Part shown: positions 8,354 to 16,675 of the stretch, piece by piece | How the letters are laid out: each line of letters begins with the position of its first letter | How positions within the stretch are numbered: position 1 is the stretch's first letter | Source: CAVQCA01 sp963710815 | GTDB lineage: Bacteria > Pseudomonadota > Gammaproteobacteria > UBA9214 | Assembly (NCBI GenBank): GCA_963710815.1 | Contig: CAVQCA010000082.1 | Span: forward strand, 1 to 64,000 | Direction of reading: 5' to 3' | DNA length: 64,000 nt | Made by a program: the position numbers and the translations under genes | Notes under the pieces: generated by a model | Database searches by the model: none | What the model was told of the DNA's origin: nothing | Seen by the model: only the letters and a program-made list of their open reading frames with translations

Positions 8354-8362
8354 TCTCCACCA

Positions 8363-8388
8363 AACGGCCCGCCATCCGGCGGGCCGTT
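8363..8388 (+). terminator. Hairpin after tRNA-Gln
   Basis: AACGGCCCGCC and GGCGGGCCGTT form an 11-bp stem with an ATCC loop 9 bases after the tRNA. The trailing T run is weak (GCGTTTCG), but placement and stability suggest the end of the rplM-rpsI-tRNA transcript. Confidence 0.75.
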
Positions 8389-8688
8389 GCGTTTCGCAGT
8401 CCCCATGGCGCCAGATCCATAAGCGCCGCTGCGAAAAGATGAGTTCGGTCTCCCTTTATGAGACAGAAAGTATAAGGTCTTCGATTGAAACAGGTATCCC
8501 CGCCCGCTGGACCGATTCTGAGGCCAATCAGGCATAGTTCGTTGTAAATATACAACACAATGTGAACTATGTAGTTTTTTTGAAAAATGTGTTGCATTTT
8601 TGCATGCACTTGTTGTATTGTGTCCGGGTGCAATGAGGTTGGCTATTTCCGTACCTAAACTTCAATCAACTGTGTTAAGGGGAATATC
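8389..8688 (+). other. Gene-free region upstream of the first porin gene
   Basis: About 300 bases without a gene. The last 120 are strongly AT-rich (TTGTTGTATTGTG and similar), in contrast to the flanks, and probably hold the porin promoter. An AAGGGG Shine-Dalgarno sequence at 8679-8684 precedes the porin ATG. I could not settle a specific -35/-10 pair. Confidence 0.4.
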
Positions 8689-9781
8689 ATGACTACCAAG
8701 AAACTATTACCGACAGTGATCGGCATGATCCTGGCCGGTGGTGTGGTGGCAACCGCGCAGGCCGACGTCCAGATCATGGGTCACATCGACGAGGCGCTTG
8801 CCTACTTCAACGGCGGCAAGACTAATGATGGGACTGGCGATAATTACTACCCGTTCATTGCCAGGGGAGACAGCAATACCCAGCTGGTGTGTACCACCTG
8901 CTCCGTCGGTGTCAAGGGCAGCCGAGGATCTGGGCAACGGCCTGAAGGCGTTGTTCTTCCTCGACTGGCAGTATGACATCAACGGCAATGACGGCAACGG
9001 CAGTGGCGGTCTCACGGGTCGTGACCAGTGGCTGGGCCTGGGCGGCGGCTTCGGCACGCTGAAGGCCGGCACCATGTCGACCGTCTACAAGTCCTATGGC
9101 GCCATGGTCGACCCGGTCTACCGCACCATCGCCCAGCAGCGTAATATCGGCCTGCAGTCCAATCTGCACAACGAGAAGGGCGAAAGCGGTGAAGGCCGTG
9201 CGACCAATACGGTCGGCTACGCCAGCCCGGACTGGAAAGGTCTGCAGCTCAACGCAACCTATACCATCGTGCCTGACAGCACCAGGCCGCGTAACCCCAA
9301 TCCCTACAGCGCCGGCGTGAAGTACGAGAACGGCGGTCTGCTGGGCTACGTGACCTACATCACCAACAACACCGGTGGTGACGATGCCGCCACGGCCGTG
9401 GGCGCCAAGTACACCCTGGATAAATTCGCTGTCTTCGGACAGTACGAGTTCGACCAGGGTCTTATCACGAACTCCGACACCAGCACCATGGGGCAGAAGA
9501 CCAGCGGTGACGGCGCCGATGTCTGGATGGTCGGTGGCACCTACACCTCGGGCAATAATACACTCTATGCCGGCTATGGCCAGGGGAACAACGCCTCGAC
9601 CACTAACGCCGATACCGGCGTGCGTGAACAGACTGCGCAGTACAAGTCCTGGGAGATTGTCGGGATCCACAGCTTCAGCAAGCGTACGCTGGGTTACGTC
9701 GGCTATGTGGGGTCCAATGTTGACGTCAGTAATGTCGATAACCTGGGCGTTTATACCATGGGTATGAAGCACACGTTCTGA
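8689..9781 (+). CDS. Outer-membrane porin, frameshifted
   Basis: A general diffusion porin of the Gram-negative porin superfamily. It has a signal peptide (MTTKKLLPTVIGMILAGG ending in ATAQA, cut before DVQIMGHID) and a glycine- and aromatic-rich barrel with GSEDLGNGLKALFFLDWQYD, GRDQWLGLGGGFGTLKAG and a C-terminal strand ending in Phe (GMKHTF), the BAM signal. The N-terminal 78 codons and the rest lie in different frames; one extra base near 8922-8923 (AGC-C-GAG) explains it. Repaired length is about 363 residues. CTTCSVG contains a CxxC rare in porins and shared with the next gene. Confidence 0.85.
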
Positions 9782-9802
9782 TCGTAACCGATTGGAAACA
9801 GG

Positions 9803-9833
9803 GAAACGGGGCCTTCGGGCCCCGTTTCATTTC
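9803..9833 (+). terminator. Intrinsic terminator after porin 1
   Basis: GAAACGGGGCC and GGCCCCGTTTC form an 11-bp stem with a TTCG tetraloop 21 bases after the stop, followed by a short T-rich tail (ATTTCT). Confidence 0.85.
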
Positions 9834-10041
9834 TGGGTGATGTTAATTGTTCAATCCGGATGCCATGACTATGCGCCATGGTGTTGTTTTTGCGGGTTTT
9901 GATTGTTGTTGAATAGTTGCACTTGTTGTTAGTCTGATACAGTAATATACTCTAATATATTGCAATGGGCCCCATATTTGTGGGTATTGTACGTTTTCGA
10001 TAGATGCCGTGATTTTTGCAATGACACGCCTTGATGCCAGG

Positions 10042-10957
10042 ATGTCCTCTCATGACCGAAAATGGTGGATGCTACTGACGGCATTTCTGCTGGCGGCCGG
10101 TGGCATGATGGTTGCGCGGGCCGATGTGACCCTGTTCGGCCAGGGCAACCCGGGTTCGGCCAGTAACGATCCGCAGGGCGGCGGAGGGGGGGCGGCTTCC
10201 GCCTGCGTCGACTGTTCGTTCGGTATGAATGGCAGCGAAGACCTGGGCAACGGCCTTAGGGCGGTCTTCAGAATGGACTGGCAATATCAGCCTGGCGATA
10301 CCGGCCCGGCGCTCATGGGGCATGATCAATGGCTGGGTATCGGCGGTGACTTCGGCGAGGTCAGGGTCGGTGCGTTATCCTCGCGCTACAAGACCCGGGG
10401 AGCGGTGCCCGATCCGGTGTATGACGCCTTGCTGCCTTTCCATGAAACCGATTTGCAATCCAGCGTCGACGGGCACGGCGGGAATGAGGGGGTCGGGCTC
10501 AGCTACGAAAACGCCGGCATCCTGGTCTTTGCTGACTATATCAACGGCAAGACCGGCAGTAGTGACGCGGCCTATAACGTCGGCGCGAAATATACCATGA
10601 ACAATTTCACCATGTTCGGGCAGTACAAGATCGATAACAGCCTGGTCAATGGTGTGGGGACGCCGCCCCCGGCCGGCAGCACAGATGCCTGGTTTCTGGG
10701 TGGCGGATTGACACTGGGCAACAGTTCGCTATACGCAGGTTATGGCAGCGGCGACGATGGAGTCGAATACCGGCGCACTCTCCGGTTACAACGCCTGGCA
10801 GATCGTCGGCGTACATTCGTTGAGCAGGTTCACCAGCGTTTTCGCCGGCTATAGCGGGACGGGCTGCACCGATAAAAATATGGATGCCTGCCAGAAGGCG
10901 GCCACGGATGGCGTGGTCGACGACAGGTTCAGCCTGGGTATAAAGCATAAATTTTGA
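10042..10957 (+). CDS. Porin-like outer-membrane protein (second copy), frameshifted
   Basis: A shorter paralogue of the preceding porin. A hydrophobic signal (WWMLLTAFLLAAGGMMVARA) is followed by DVTLFGQG, then a CVDCSFGMNGSEDLGNGLRA block, GHDQWLGIGGDFGEVRVGA, YNVGAKYTMNNFTMFGQYKI and a C-terminal strand ending KHKF. The frame is lost at about 10760-10763, where one extra base separates SGDD(G) from SNTGALSGYNAWQIVG. Repaired length is about 304 residues, some 60 fewer than its neighbour, mainly through shorter loops. The start is uncertain (10009 GTG, 10021 ATG or 10042 ATG). A tandem duplication followed by shrinkage is my inference. Confidence 0.78.
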
Positions 10958-11316
10958 TTTGCGGTTTGGCTTGCTTCATTTTTCCCCGCATTTACCCACT
11001 GAGCAGTATTCGGTCGAGACTGGCCGCAAGTGACCGGTAATTTTATCCTGACTAAATGGTGCCTGGTTAAGCCTAATCACACTCCTATGGCCACGGAATC
11101 ACACGGAAGATGCGGAAAGAAGAGCCTGTATTTCGTGTTTTTCCGTGTGCTTCCGTGGCTATTTATCGGGCCTGGGCCTTAACAAATCGCCATTCATATT
11201 CTGCCTCCGGCTCATTTCCTGTGTCCCGTGCCGGATATCATGCGGCCTGTGTATGTCCACCTTCGGGGGTGGAAAGGCGCCGTTTATATGTGGCCCCATC
11301 AGGATGGCAAGCCTGC
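10958..11316. other. Gene-free gap between convergent porin 2 and rpiA
   Basis: About 360 bases with no credible gene. The only structure I recognise is repeat family B at 11089-11160. No clear T-tailed terminator was found for either converging gene. Confidence 0.4.
11089..11160. repeat. Repeat family B, copy 2 (inverted repeat)
   Basis: GGCCACGGAATCACACGGAA is answered by TTCCGTGTGCTTCCGTGGC after about 30 bases. The outer arm matches the copy at 2379-2441, here with longer pairing (about 19 bp). Confidence 0.8.
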
Positions 11317-11973
11317 TCAGGTCAGTGTCTTCACCCCATCCCGGGTGCCGAGCAGCAGTATATCCGCCGGACGCCTGGCAAAGATGCCGACGGTGACCAC
11401 ACCGGCGATGTTGTTCATCTCCTCTTCCAGGCGGACCGGTTCCATGATCTGCAAATTGTGCACATCGAGGATGATATTCCCGTTGTCGGTGGTGAAGCCT
11501 TCACGGTAAACCGGCTGACCGCCGAGCTTGACGAGTTCGCGTGCGACATAACTACGCGCCATCGGTATGACCTCGATGGGCAGTGGGAATGTCCCGAGCA
11601 CATCGACGAGCTTGCTTCCGTCCGCGATACAGACAAACCTGTGGCTGGCGGCCGCCACGATCTTCTCACGGGTGAGGGCGCCGCCGCCGCCCTTGATCAG
11701 GTGCAGGTGACGGGTGGATTCATCGGCGCCGTCTATGTAGACCGAGACCTCATCCACGCTGTTGAGGTCAAGCACCGCGATACCGTAACCCTCGAGCCGC
11801 TTCGCGCTGGCCTCGGAACTGGCCACCGCACCGTCAATTCTGTGTTTGATGCCGGCCAGGGCGTCAATGAAGTGATTTGCGGTCGAGCCAGTGCCGATGC
11901 CGATTACCGTGCCGGTCTCCACGTACTGCAATGCAGCCTGCGCTGCCATTTTCTTCATGTCATCTGGTGTCAT
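11317..11973 (-). CDS. rpiA: Ribose-5-phosphate isomerase A
   Basis: Interconverts ribose-5-phosphate and ribulose-5-phosphate in the pentose phosphate pathway. The 218-residue product has the family's blocks in order: VIGIGTGSTANHFIDAL, SSEASAKRLEGYGI, IDGADES with the catalytic Asp, LIKGGGGALTREKIVA, and FPLPIEVIPMARSYVAREL. Start MTPDDMKKMAAQA at 11973 aligns with the E. coli enzyme. A much longer open frame continues upstream but is antisense to ilvA and is not coding. The gene is divergent from ilvA with 123 bases between, so promoters for both should lie there. Confidence 0.96.
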   Translation of the reverse strand: MTPDDMKKMAAQAALQYVETGTVIGIGTGSTANHFIDALAGIKHRIDGAVASSEASAKRLEGYGIAVLDLNSVDEVSVYIDGADESTRHLHLIKGGGGALTREKIVAAASHRFVCIADGSKLVDVLGTFPLPIEVIPMARSYVARELVKLGGQPVYREGFTTDNGNIILDVHNLQIMEPVRLEEEMNNIAGVVTVGIFARRPADILLLGTRDGVKTLT

Positions 11974-12096
11974 CTCAGAATCCCCAACTGGTTTGAATGG
12001 GTCAGAATGATAACCGCACGCAGGAGGGAAGTCATCGCCGTGGCCGCACGGTGCGATATCTGTCCAAGAGGATAATGAACTGATACTGTAGGCGCC

Positions 12097-13617
12097 ATGC
12101 TTGAACACTATCTCAAAATGATATTGAACTCCCGTGTCTACGATGTCGCGATCGAGACACCGCTTGTGGTGGCGGACCGCCTGTCGGAACGCATGCGCAA
12201 TACCGTGTGGTTCAAGCGCGAGGACCTGCAGCCGGTGCACTCCTTCAAGCTGCGCGGTGCCTACAGCAAGATCGCCGGCCTGTCGGACGAGGAATGTGTG
12301 AATGGTGTGATTGCCGCATCGGCAGGCAACCATGCGCAGGGCGTCGCGCTCGCGGCAAAAAAACGGGGTGTGAAGGCCCTGATCATCATGCCAAGGACCA
12401 CGCCGTCTATCAAGGTTGATTCGGTCAGGCGTCTCGGTGCGCGCATCAGCTTGTCGGGAGATACCTATGACGATGCCTATGCTCATGCGGTCGAGGTGGC
12501 CCGGGAAAAAGGTATGACTTTTATTCATCCCTACGATGATCCCGAGGTCATTGCCGGCCAGGGAACGATTGCCCTGGAAATCCTGCGTGAACAGGAAGGT
12601 GAACTGCACGCGATTTTTGTTCCGGTGGGGGGCGGCGGTCTCATCGCCGGCATCGCGGCCTGCGTCAAGGCATTGAAGCCGTCCATCAAGGTCATCGGTG
12701 TGGAGCCGGATGATGCACCCTGCATGTACATGGCGCTTAAGAAGAAGCGGCGTGTAATCCTTGACACGGTGGGGATATTCACTGATGGCGTGGCGGTGCG
12801 CCAGGCAGGCAAGGAACCCTACCGGATCGCACGCCGTCACGTCGACGAGGTCATCCTCGTGAATACGGACGAGATCTGCGCCGCGATAAAGGATATCTTC
12901 GATGATTGCCGCGCCGTCGTTGAACCGGCCGGAGCGCTTGCCGTTGCCGGAATAAAGAAATACGTCGTCCGCAGCGGCATCACCGGCGAAGGCCTTGTGG
13001 CGATCAACAGCGGTGCCAACATCAATTTCGACCGTCTGCGCCATGTGTCGGAAAGGGCGGAGATCGGCGAGTACCGCGAGGCCTTGCTGGCGGTGACGAT
13101 TCCGGAAGAACCGGGCAGCTTCCGTAATTTCTGCCAGGCGTTGGGCAAGCGGTTTATCACCGAGTTCAACTACCGGTATGCGGATGCCCGTCAGGCACAT
13201 GTGTTCGCCGGTATACGGCTGGATGGCGGCGAGGAGGAGCGCCATGCGATCATCGGGCAACTACGCACCGAGGGGTTTCCGGTCGAGGATCTGACCGATA
13301 GTGAAATCGCCAAGCTCCACATCCGTTATATGGTCGGCGGGCATGCGTCTGGACTCAAGGATGAGGTACTCTATCGCTTTCAGTTCCCGGAACGCCCGGG
13401 TGCACTGCTAAAATTCCTCACGTCCATGGGCAAGCGCTGGAATATCAGTCTGTTTCACTATCGCAATCACGGCGCGGATTACGGTCGGGTCCTCGCGGGT
13501 ATCCAGGTGCCCGTGGAGAGTCGCAAGGAATTCCAGCGCTTTCTTGATGATCTTGGCTACCGTTACTGGGAGGAGTCGGGTAGCACGCCTTATCGCCTGT
13601 TTCTCGATGGAGGCTGA
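12097..13617 (+). CDS. ilvA: Threonine ammonia-lyase, biosynthetic
   Basis: PLP enzyme that deaminates threonine to 2-oxobutanoate, the committed step to isoleucine. At 506 residues it is the long biosynthetic form. The PLP lysine is in VHSFKLRGAY, followed by IAASAGNHAQGVALAA and VPVGGGGLIAGIAACV. The last 180 residues hold two ACT-like regulatory domains (around residues 325-400 and 415-500) for isoleucine/valine feedback. It is followed by a clean bidirectional terminator. No ilv or leu cluster is adjacent. Confidence 0.96.
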   Translation: MLEHYLKMILNSRVYDVAIETPLVVADRLSERMRNTVWFKREDLQPVHSFKLRGAYSKIAGLSDEECVNGVIAASAGNHAQGVALAAKKRGVKALIIMPRTTPSIKVDSVRRLGARISLSGDTYDDAYAHAVEVAREKGMTFIHPYDDPEVIAGQGTIALEILREQEGELHAIFVPVGGGGLIAGIAACVKALKPSIKVIGVEPDDAPCMYMALKKKRRVILDTVGIFTDGVAVRQAGKEPYRIARRHVDEVILVNTDEICAAIKDIFDDCRAVVEPAGALAVAGIKKYVVRSGITGEGLVAINSGANINFDRLRHVSERAEIGEYREALLAVTIPEEPGSFRNFCQALGKRFITEFNYRYADARQAHVFAGIRLDGGEEERHAIIGQLRTEGFPVEDLTDSEIAKLHIRYMVGGHASGLKDEVLYRFQFPERPGALLKFLTSMGKRWNISLFHYRNHGADYGRVLAGIQVPVESRKEFQRFLDDLGYRYWEESGSTPYRLFLDGG

Positions 13618-13640
13618 CCCGTAGAGGTGACTGACTGCAT

Positions 13641-13676
13641 AAAAAAAGCCCGTACTGTGAAGTACGGGCTTTTTTA
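13641..13676. terminator. Bidirectional intrinsic terminator after ilvA
   Basis: A7 / AGCCCGTACT-GTGA-AGTACGGGCT / T6 makes a symmetric hairpin with A and T runs. It can serve ilvA on the plus strand and the H1-like gene on the minus strand. Confidence 0.92.
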
Positions 13677-13721
13677 TCGTGCTACCCGGAAACTTTCGAA
13701 GTGTTCCGGATGAACTGACGA

Positions 13722-13979
13722 CTAGCGCCGCCTGGTGGTTGTCTTCTTCTTTGTTGCTACCCTTTTCTTCGGTGCTGCTTTCTTCTTTGCTGCTGCCTTT
13801 TTCTTCGGTGCTGCTTTCTTCTTTGCTGCTGCCTTTCTTCTTCTTGTTGCTACCTTTTTCTTCGGTGCTGCCTTCTTCTTTGTTGCTACCTTTTTCTTCG
13901 GTGCTGCTTTCTTCTTTGCTGCTGCCTTTTTCTTCGGTGCTGCTTTCTTCTTTGCTGCTGCCTTCTTCTTTGTAGCCAT
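13722..13979 (-). CDS. Histone H1-like Lys/Ala-rich repeat protein
   Basis: An 85-residue protein made almost wholly of AAKKK, APKKK and VATKK units, starting MATKKKAAAKKKAAPKKK and ending TTTRRR. This is the composition of bacterial H1-like and AlgP-type DNA-binding tails, expected to be disordered and to bind nucleic acid. A GGAGG precedes the ATG at 13979. The coding DNA is a minisatellite of repeated 9-15 base units, so length variation between strains is likely. Two other frames are also open through the repeat, a trivial consequence of its periodicity. The exact role is unknown. Confidence 0.8.
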   Translation of the reverse strand: MATKKKAAAKKKAAPKKKAAAKKKAAPKKKVATKKKAAPKKKVATRRRKAAAKKKAAPKKKAAAKKKAAPKKRVATKKKTTTRRR

Positions 13980-14467
13980 AACAAACCTCCACTCTATTCA
14001 GGTTGCCCACGCAGAGTATAAACAATGAGTTGAAAAATGCCAGTATTTTTTGTTGACATTTGATCGTGTTTTGTTAAGAGGCAATGGAAGAAATTTCTGC
14101 GTTAACGGTCGCGAATCATGAGGTGGCCAATACTAAAAATAAGACCTTTTAAGCGAATGTTTGTATCGGGTGTGTCATCGCGTGATGAGTTGCATTCGAA
14201 TGAAATCGTTGCGTGAATAAAATCAAGGAAGACCCGAAGTCATGATGCATAGCCTGTACGCACACACCTGAAGTGCGCACGTCTTTTTCGTGCGTTATCT
14301 CCGGAGAGCGTTACCGGTAAGGAGCGTTTCGCAGGTAAATAACAGGGTTTTATGAGATTACGCCATGCAGTGCATCTGATGCCCCGGCATTCCGGAATGC
14401 CGGGGCGGACCCGTCACGGAGAATCCTGTTGCCACGGTCTTTCCGTTGATCACGGACGAGAGCCGGA
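13980..14467. other. Gene-free region between the H1-like and EVE genes
   Basis: Nearly 490 bases without a convincing gene on either strand. The first half is AT-rich and contains TTGACA at 14052-14057; the H1-like gene's upstream sequences start here. The second half has the perfect palindrome at 14380-14405. Nothing else recognisable. Confidence 0.4.
14380..14405. repeat. Perfect palindrome near the 3' end of the EVE gene
   Basis: GCCCCGGCATTCCGGAATGC continues to CGGGGC, a 26-base perfect palindrome. It lies about 60 bases past the end of the minus-strand EVE gene. Without a T run it is an uncertain terminator. Confidence 0.6.
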
Positions 14468-14926
14468 TCATTCAAGCGTGAGTATGTATTCCCACTGGTC
14501 CCTGTTGACGGGCATGATGGAAAGCCGGTTGCCTCGCCTGACCAGTGGCAGGTCAGCCAGTTCGGAATGTTCTTTCAATTCGGAAAGCGTGATGATGTGT
14601 TTCAGTTTGCGTATGTAACGAACATCCACGCGATACCAGCGCGGTTTGCCGGGGTCGCTCTTCGGATCGTAGTAGCGTGACCGCGGGTCGAATGCCGTGG
14701 AGTCCGGATATCCCTCGCAAACGATCTTCATGATGCCTGCGATACCCGGTTCCTTGCAGTTGGAGTGATAGAAGAATGCCAGGTCTCCGGCTTTCATTTC
14801 ATCGCGCATCATATTGCGCACCTGGTAATTGCGTACACCATCCCAGGGTTCGGTTTTTCCGGGTGTGTTCTTCAGGTCATCGATGCCGAAAACATCGGGT
14901 TCGGATTTCATCAGCCAGTATTTCAT
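14468..14926 (-). CDS. EVE domain protein (thymocyte nuclear protein 1-like)
   Basis: A 152-residue single EVE domain, PUA-like fold. Visible blocks are KYWLMKSEPDVFGIDDL, WDGVRNYQVRNMMRDEMKAG, DLAFFYHSNCKEPGIAG, and the PRWYRVDVRYIRKL stretch; the hydrophobic cage is expected to bind a modified base or nucleotide. This matches the family in length and start. Bacterial EVE proteins sometimes associate with restriction-type systems, but nothing of that sort is adjacent here. The closest gene is fthC on the same strand 68 bases upstream, a common gammaproteobacterial neighbourhood. Confidence 0.92.
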   Translation of the reverse strand: MKYWLMKSEPDVFGIDDLKNTPGKTEPWDGVRNYQVRNMMRDEMKAGDLAFFYHSNCKEPGIAGIMKIVCEGYPDSTAFDPRSRYYDPKSDPGKPRWYRVDVRYIRKLKHIITLSELKEHSELADLPLVRRGNRLSIMPVNRDQWEYILTLE

Positions 14927-14994
14927 TTATCTGTACCGGGCGGATGCCGCCGGAAATACAGTCATGTCGCACCCGATCATCAGGAAATGGCCTG

Positions 14995-15624
14995 TTACCG
15001 CCGGCACCGCGCCGTATCGATACGGCTGCCGTGATACACATGGTGCTCCGTTGCAATCGCATCCAGTGCAACGTCCCAGGGCTCGGGTTTCAGAAAGGGC
15101 AGCCGCTGGAATTCGTAGGCAAGCCCCACAAGGCGCGGTTTACACCAATGGGTTCTTCGATTGATGAATGCGAAACAGTGATCGTAGTATCCGCCGCCCA
15201 TGCCCAGCCGGTGGCCCATGGCATCAAAGGCAACCAGCGGCATCAGTACGAGATCCAGGTCAGTGGCCTTTACGCGGCCGGCATGAACCCGTGAGGGCTC
15301 GGGAATGCCATACCGGTTGCAGACAAGGGGATCGCCGGGTGCATAGGAGGAAAACCACAGCTTTCGTTTTGAGAAACCGACCAGTACGGGCAGGTAAAGC
15401 GTCTTGCCCAGTGACGAGAGCTGATTCAACAAAGGGCGGGGATCCATCTCCCCATTGACCGGCAGATAGACGGCAATGCGGCGGCTGTTCCTGACCAGTG
15501 GTTCCCGGGCCGCGATCCGCGCCAGTCGTGCCGCGCAGGCATCCTGCTCGGCCCTGGCCAGCAGACTGCGCCGCTTGCGTATCCGTTGGCGCAGTGCCTG
15601 CCTGCTGGTTATCTCCGTGTCCAC
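14995..15624 (-). CDS. fthC: 5-formyltetrahydrofolate cyclo-ligase
   Basis: Converts 5-formyl-THF to 5,10-methenyl-THF using ATP; known as YgfA in E. coli. The 209-residue protein has the N-terminal RQALRQRIRKRRSLL, RIAVYLPVNGEMDPRPLL, and the signature AFDAMGHRLGMGGGYYDHCF that binds the phosphate of ATP. The gene lies downstream of zapA and 6S RNA on the same strand, the standard gammaproteobacterial zapA-ssrS-ygfA arrangement. Confidence 0.95.
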   Translation of the reverse strand: MDTEITSRQALRQRIRKRRSLLARAEQDACAARLARIAAREPLVRNSRRIAVYLPVNGEMDPRPLLNQLSSLGKTLYLPVLVGFSKRKLWFSSYAPGDPLVCNRYGIPEPSRVHAGRVKATDLDLVLMPLVAFDAMGHRLGMGGGYYDHCFAFINRRTHWCKPRLVGLAYEFQRLPFLKPEPWDVALDAIATEHHVYHGSRIDTARCRR

Positions 15625-15673
15625 GGAAGCGGTGATCAGGGCTGTTTCGTCGGGCAGGGCAGGATTAATAAGT

Positions 15674-15861
15674 CAGGCATCCTCCGCATATGTCGGTGCG
15701 GCCATTGCCCTTGAACCGAGGGTTCAAGGGGGGACGGTAGTGATGTATCAGGCTTTCCGCAGGTAGCGGACATGCACACCAACACCATCAAACTGTCCCC
15801 TGTTCTGGAAATTAGGCTCAAGGAGATCCAAGCCACTATCGAACACAGCAGGGGATGCCTG
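15674..15861 (-). ncRNA. ssrS: 6S RNA
   Basis: In the zapA-fthC gap, where 6S RNA resides in gammaproteobacteria. On the minus strand the 5' end CAGGCATCCCCTGC pairs with the 3' end GCGGAGGATGCCTG to close the molecule at 188 nt, close to the 184 nt of E. coli. The near-universal hairpin CCTTGAACCCTCGGTTCAAG is at 15707-15729 (15730 with its flank), in the 3' half as expected. The RNA sequesters sigma-70 RNA polymerase in stationary phase. Ends are inferred from pairing. Confidence 0.9.
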
Positions 15862-15886
15862 AATATAACCTTTCAGCGGGAGCCAG

Positions 15887-16201
15887 TCAGTTCAGCTCCT
15901 TCTTTGTATAAGGTACGAGTGCTTCTTCGAGCCTGGCATTGAGGTGGCCCAGCCGGCTGGCGACAGCGTTCAGTTCACTGTCGACCACATCGGCTTCGAC
16001 GACTTCGTGGGCCAGGTTGAGCGCTGCCATGACGGCGATTCTGTCTATCCCAACGACCTTGCCGGTGCCGCGGATCTCCGTCATTTTGTCGTTGAGGTAT
16101 TTTGCCGAGGCCCTCAGGGCATCCCGTTCTTCTTCCGGACATGTAACCAGATACTCCTTGTCCAGAATATATACCTTCACGACGCCCGCATCCTTGCTCA
16201 T
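15887..16201 (-). CDS. zapA: Cell division protein ZapA
   Basis: A 104-residue Z-ring-associated protein that cross-links FtsZ filaments. The N-terminal half has KVYILDKEYLVTCPEEERDALRAS-type sequence and LNDKMTEIRGTGKVVGIDRI, then AVMAALNLAHEV; the C-terminal half is a coiled coil. The start overlaps the stop of the upstream coiled-coil gene by four bases (ATGA), implying coupling. 6S RNA follows immediately downstream. Confidence 0.92.
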   Translation of the reverse strand: MSKDAGVVKVYILDKEYLVTCPEEERDALRASAKYLNDKMTEIRGTGKVVGIDRIAVMAALNLAHEVVEADVVDSELNAVASRLGHLNARLEEALVPYTKKELN

Positions 16202-16431
16202 GTACCGGTCTCCAGCGATTTCAGCCGTGTGACGATGGCCTCGACGCGGTTGCGTACCAGATCATGCCGTTCGATCAGCGAGGCGCGCTCGGTCACCAGG
16301 CTGTCCTGCTGGGCGCGCAACGAGCGGTTTTCCATGCCAAGTTTCTCGATGGTCTTCAGCAGTGCGTCGATCCTGCCCTCGAGCCGGGAGAGTTCCTGAT
16401 CGATGCGGATATGTTTGTCGGGTTCAGACAT
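16198..16431 (-). CDS. Small coiled-coil protein, ZapB-like / TIGR02449 type
   Basis: A 77-residue protein starting MSEPDKHIRIDQELSRLEGR, almost all heptad-like coiled coil (DALLKTIEKLGMENRSLRAQ and onwards). This matches the TIGR02449 family that sits directly upstream of zapA in many gammaproteobacteria and is thought to be a division partner. A longer open frame extends to 16530, but the conserved protein starts at 16431. It is divergent from pepP. Confidence 0.85.
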   Translation of the reverse strand: MSEPDKHIRIDQELSRLEGRIDALLKTIEKLGMENRSLRAQQDSLVTERASLIERHDLVRNRVEAIVTRLKSLETGT

Positions 16432-16675
16432 GCAATCACTATAGTGCGGTGGATGCAATCGGTCAATGACCGGCAAGTGACCGCAGTACACGCGGTGATC
16501 TTCAGGAACCGTGCGTTCCGACTGTGTCATAATTATTCTGTATGACTTGCCGGAAACCGACGTCCCTGTAGTCGCCCGTAGAGGGATACCCCTTGAACGA
16601 CATGCGTACTGTTACTTGATTACCTGCCGGAGAAGGGTCGCCGATGATGAATCTGAACGGGTGCGGGAAACGAGT

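Noticed and set aside
10009..10041. Upstream GTG/ATG starts for porin 2
   Set aside because: They add residues before the signal peptide that do not look like an export signal; 10042 gives a cleaner one.
11974..13260. Long minus-strand open frame continuous with rpiA
   Set aside because: Antisense to ilvA, with a sequence unlike any family; a shadow of GC-rich codons.
13735..14028. Plus-strand Phe/Ala-rich frame opposite the H1-like gene
   Set aside because: Pure reverse-complement shadow of the Lys/Ala repeat.
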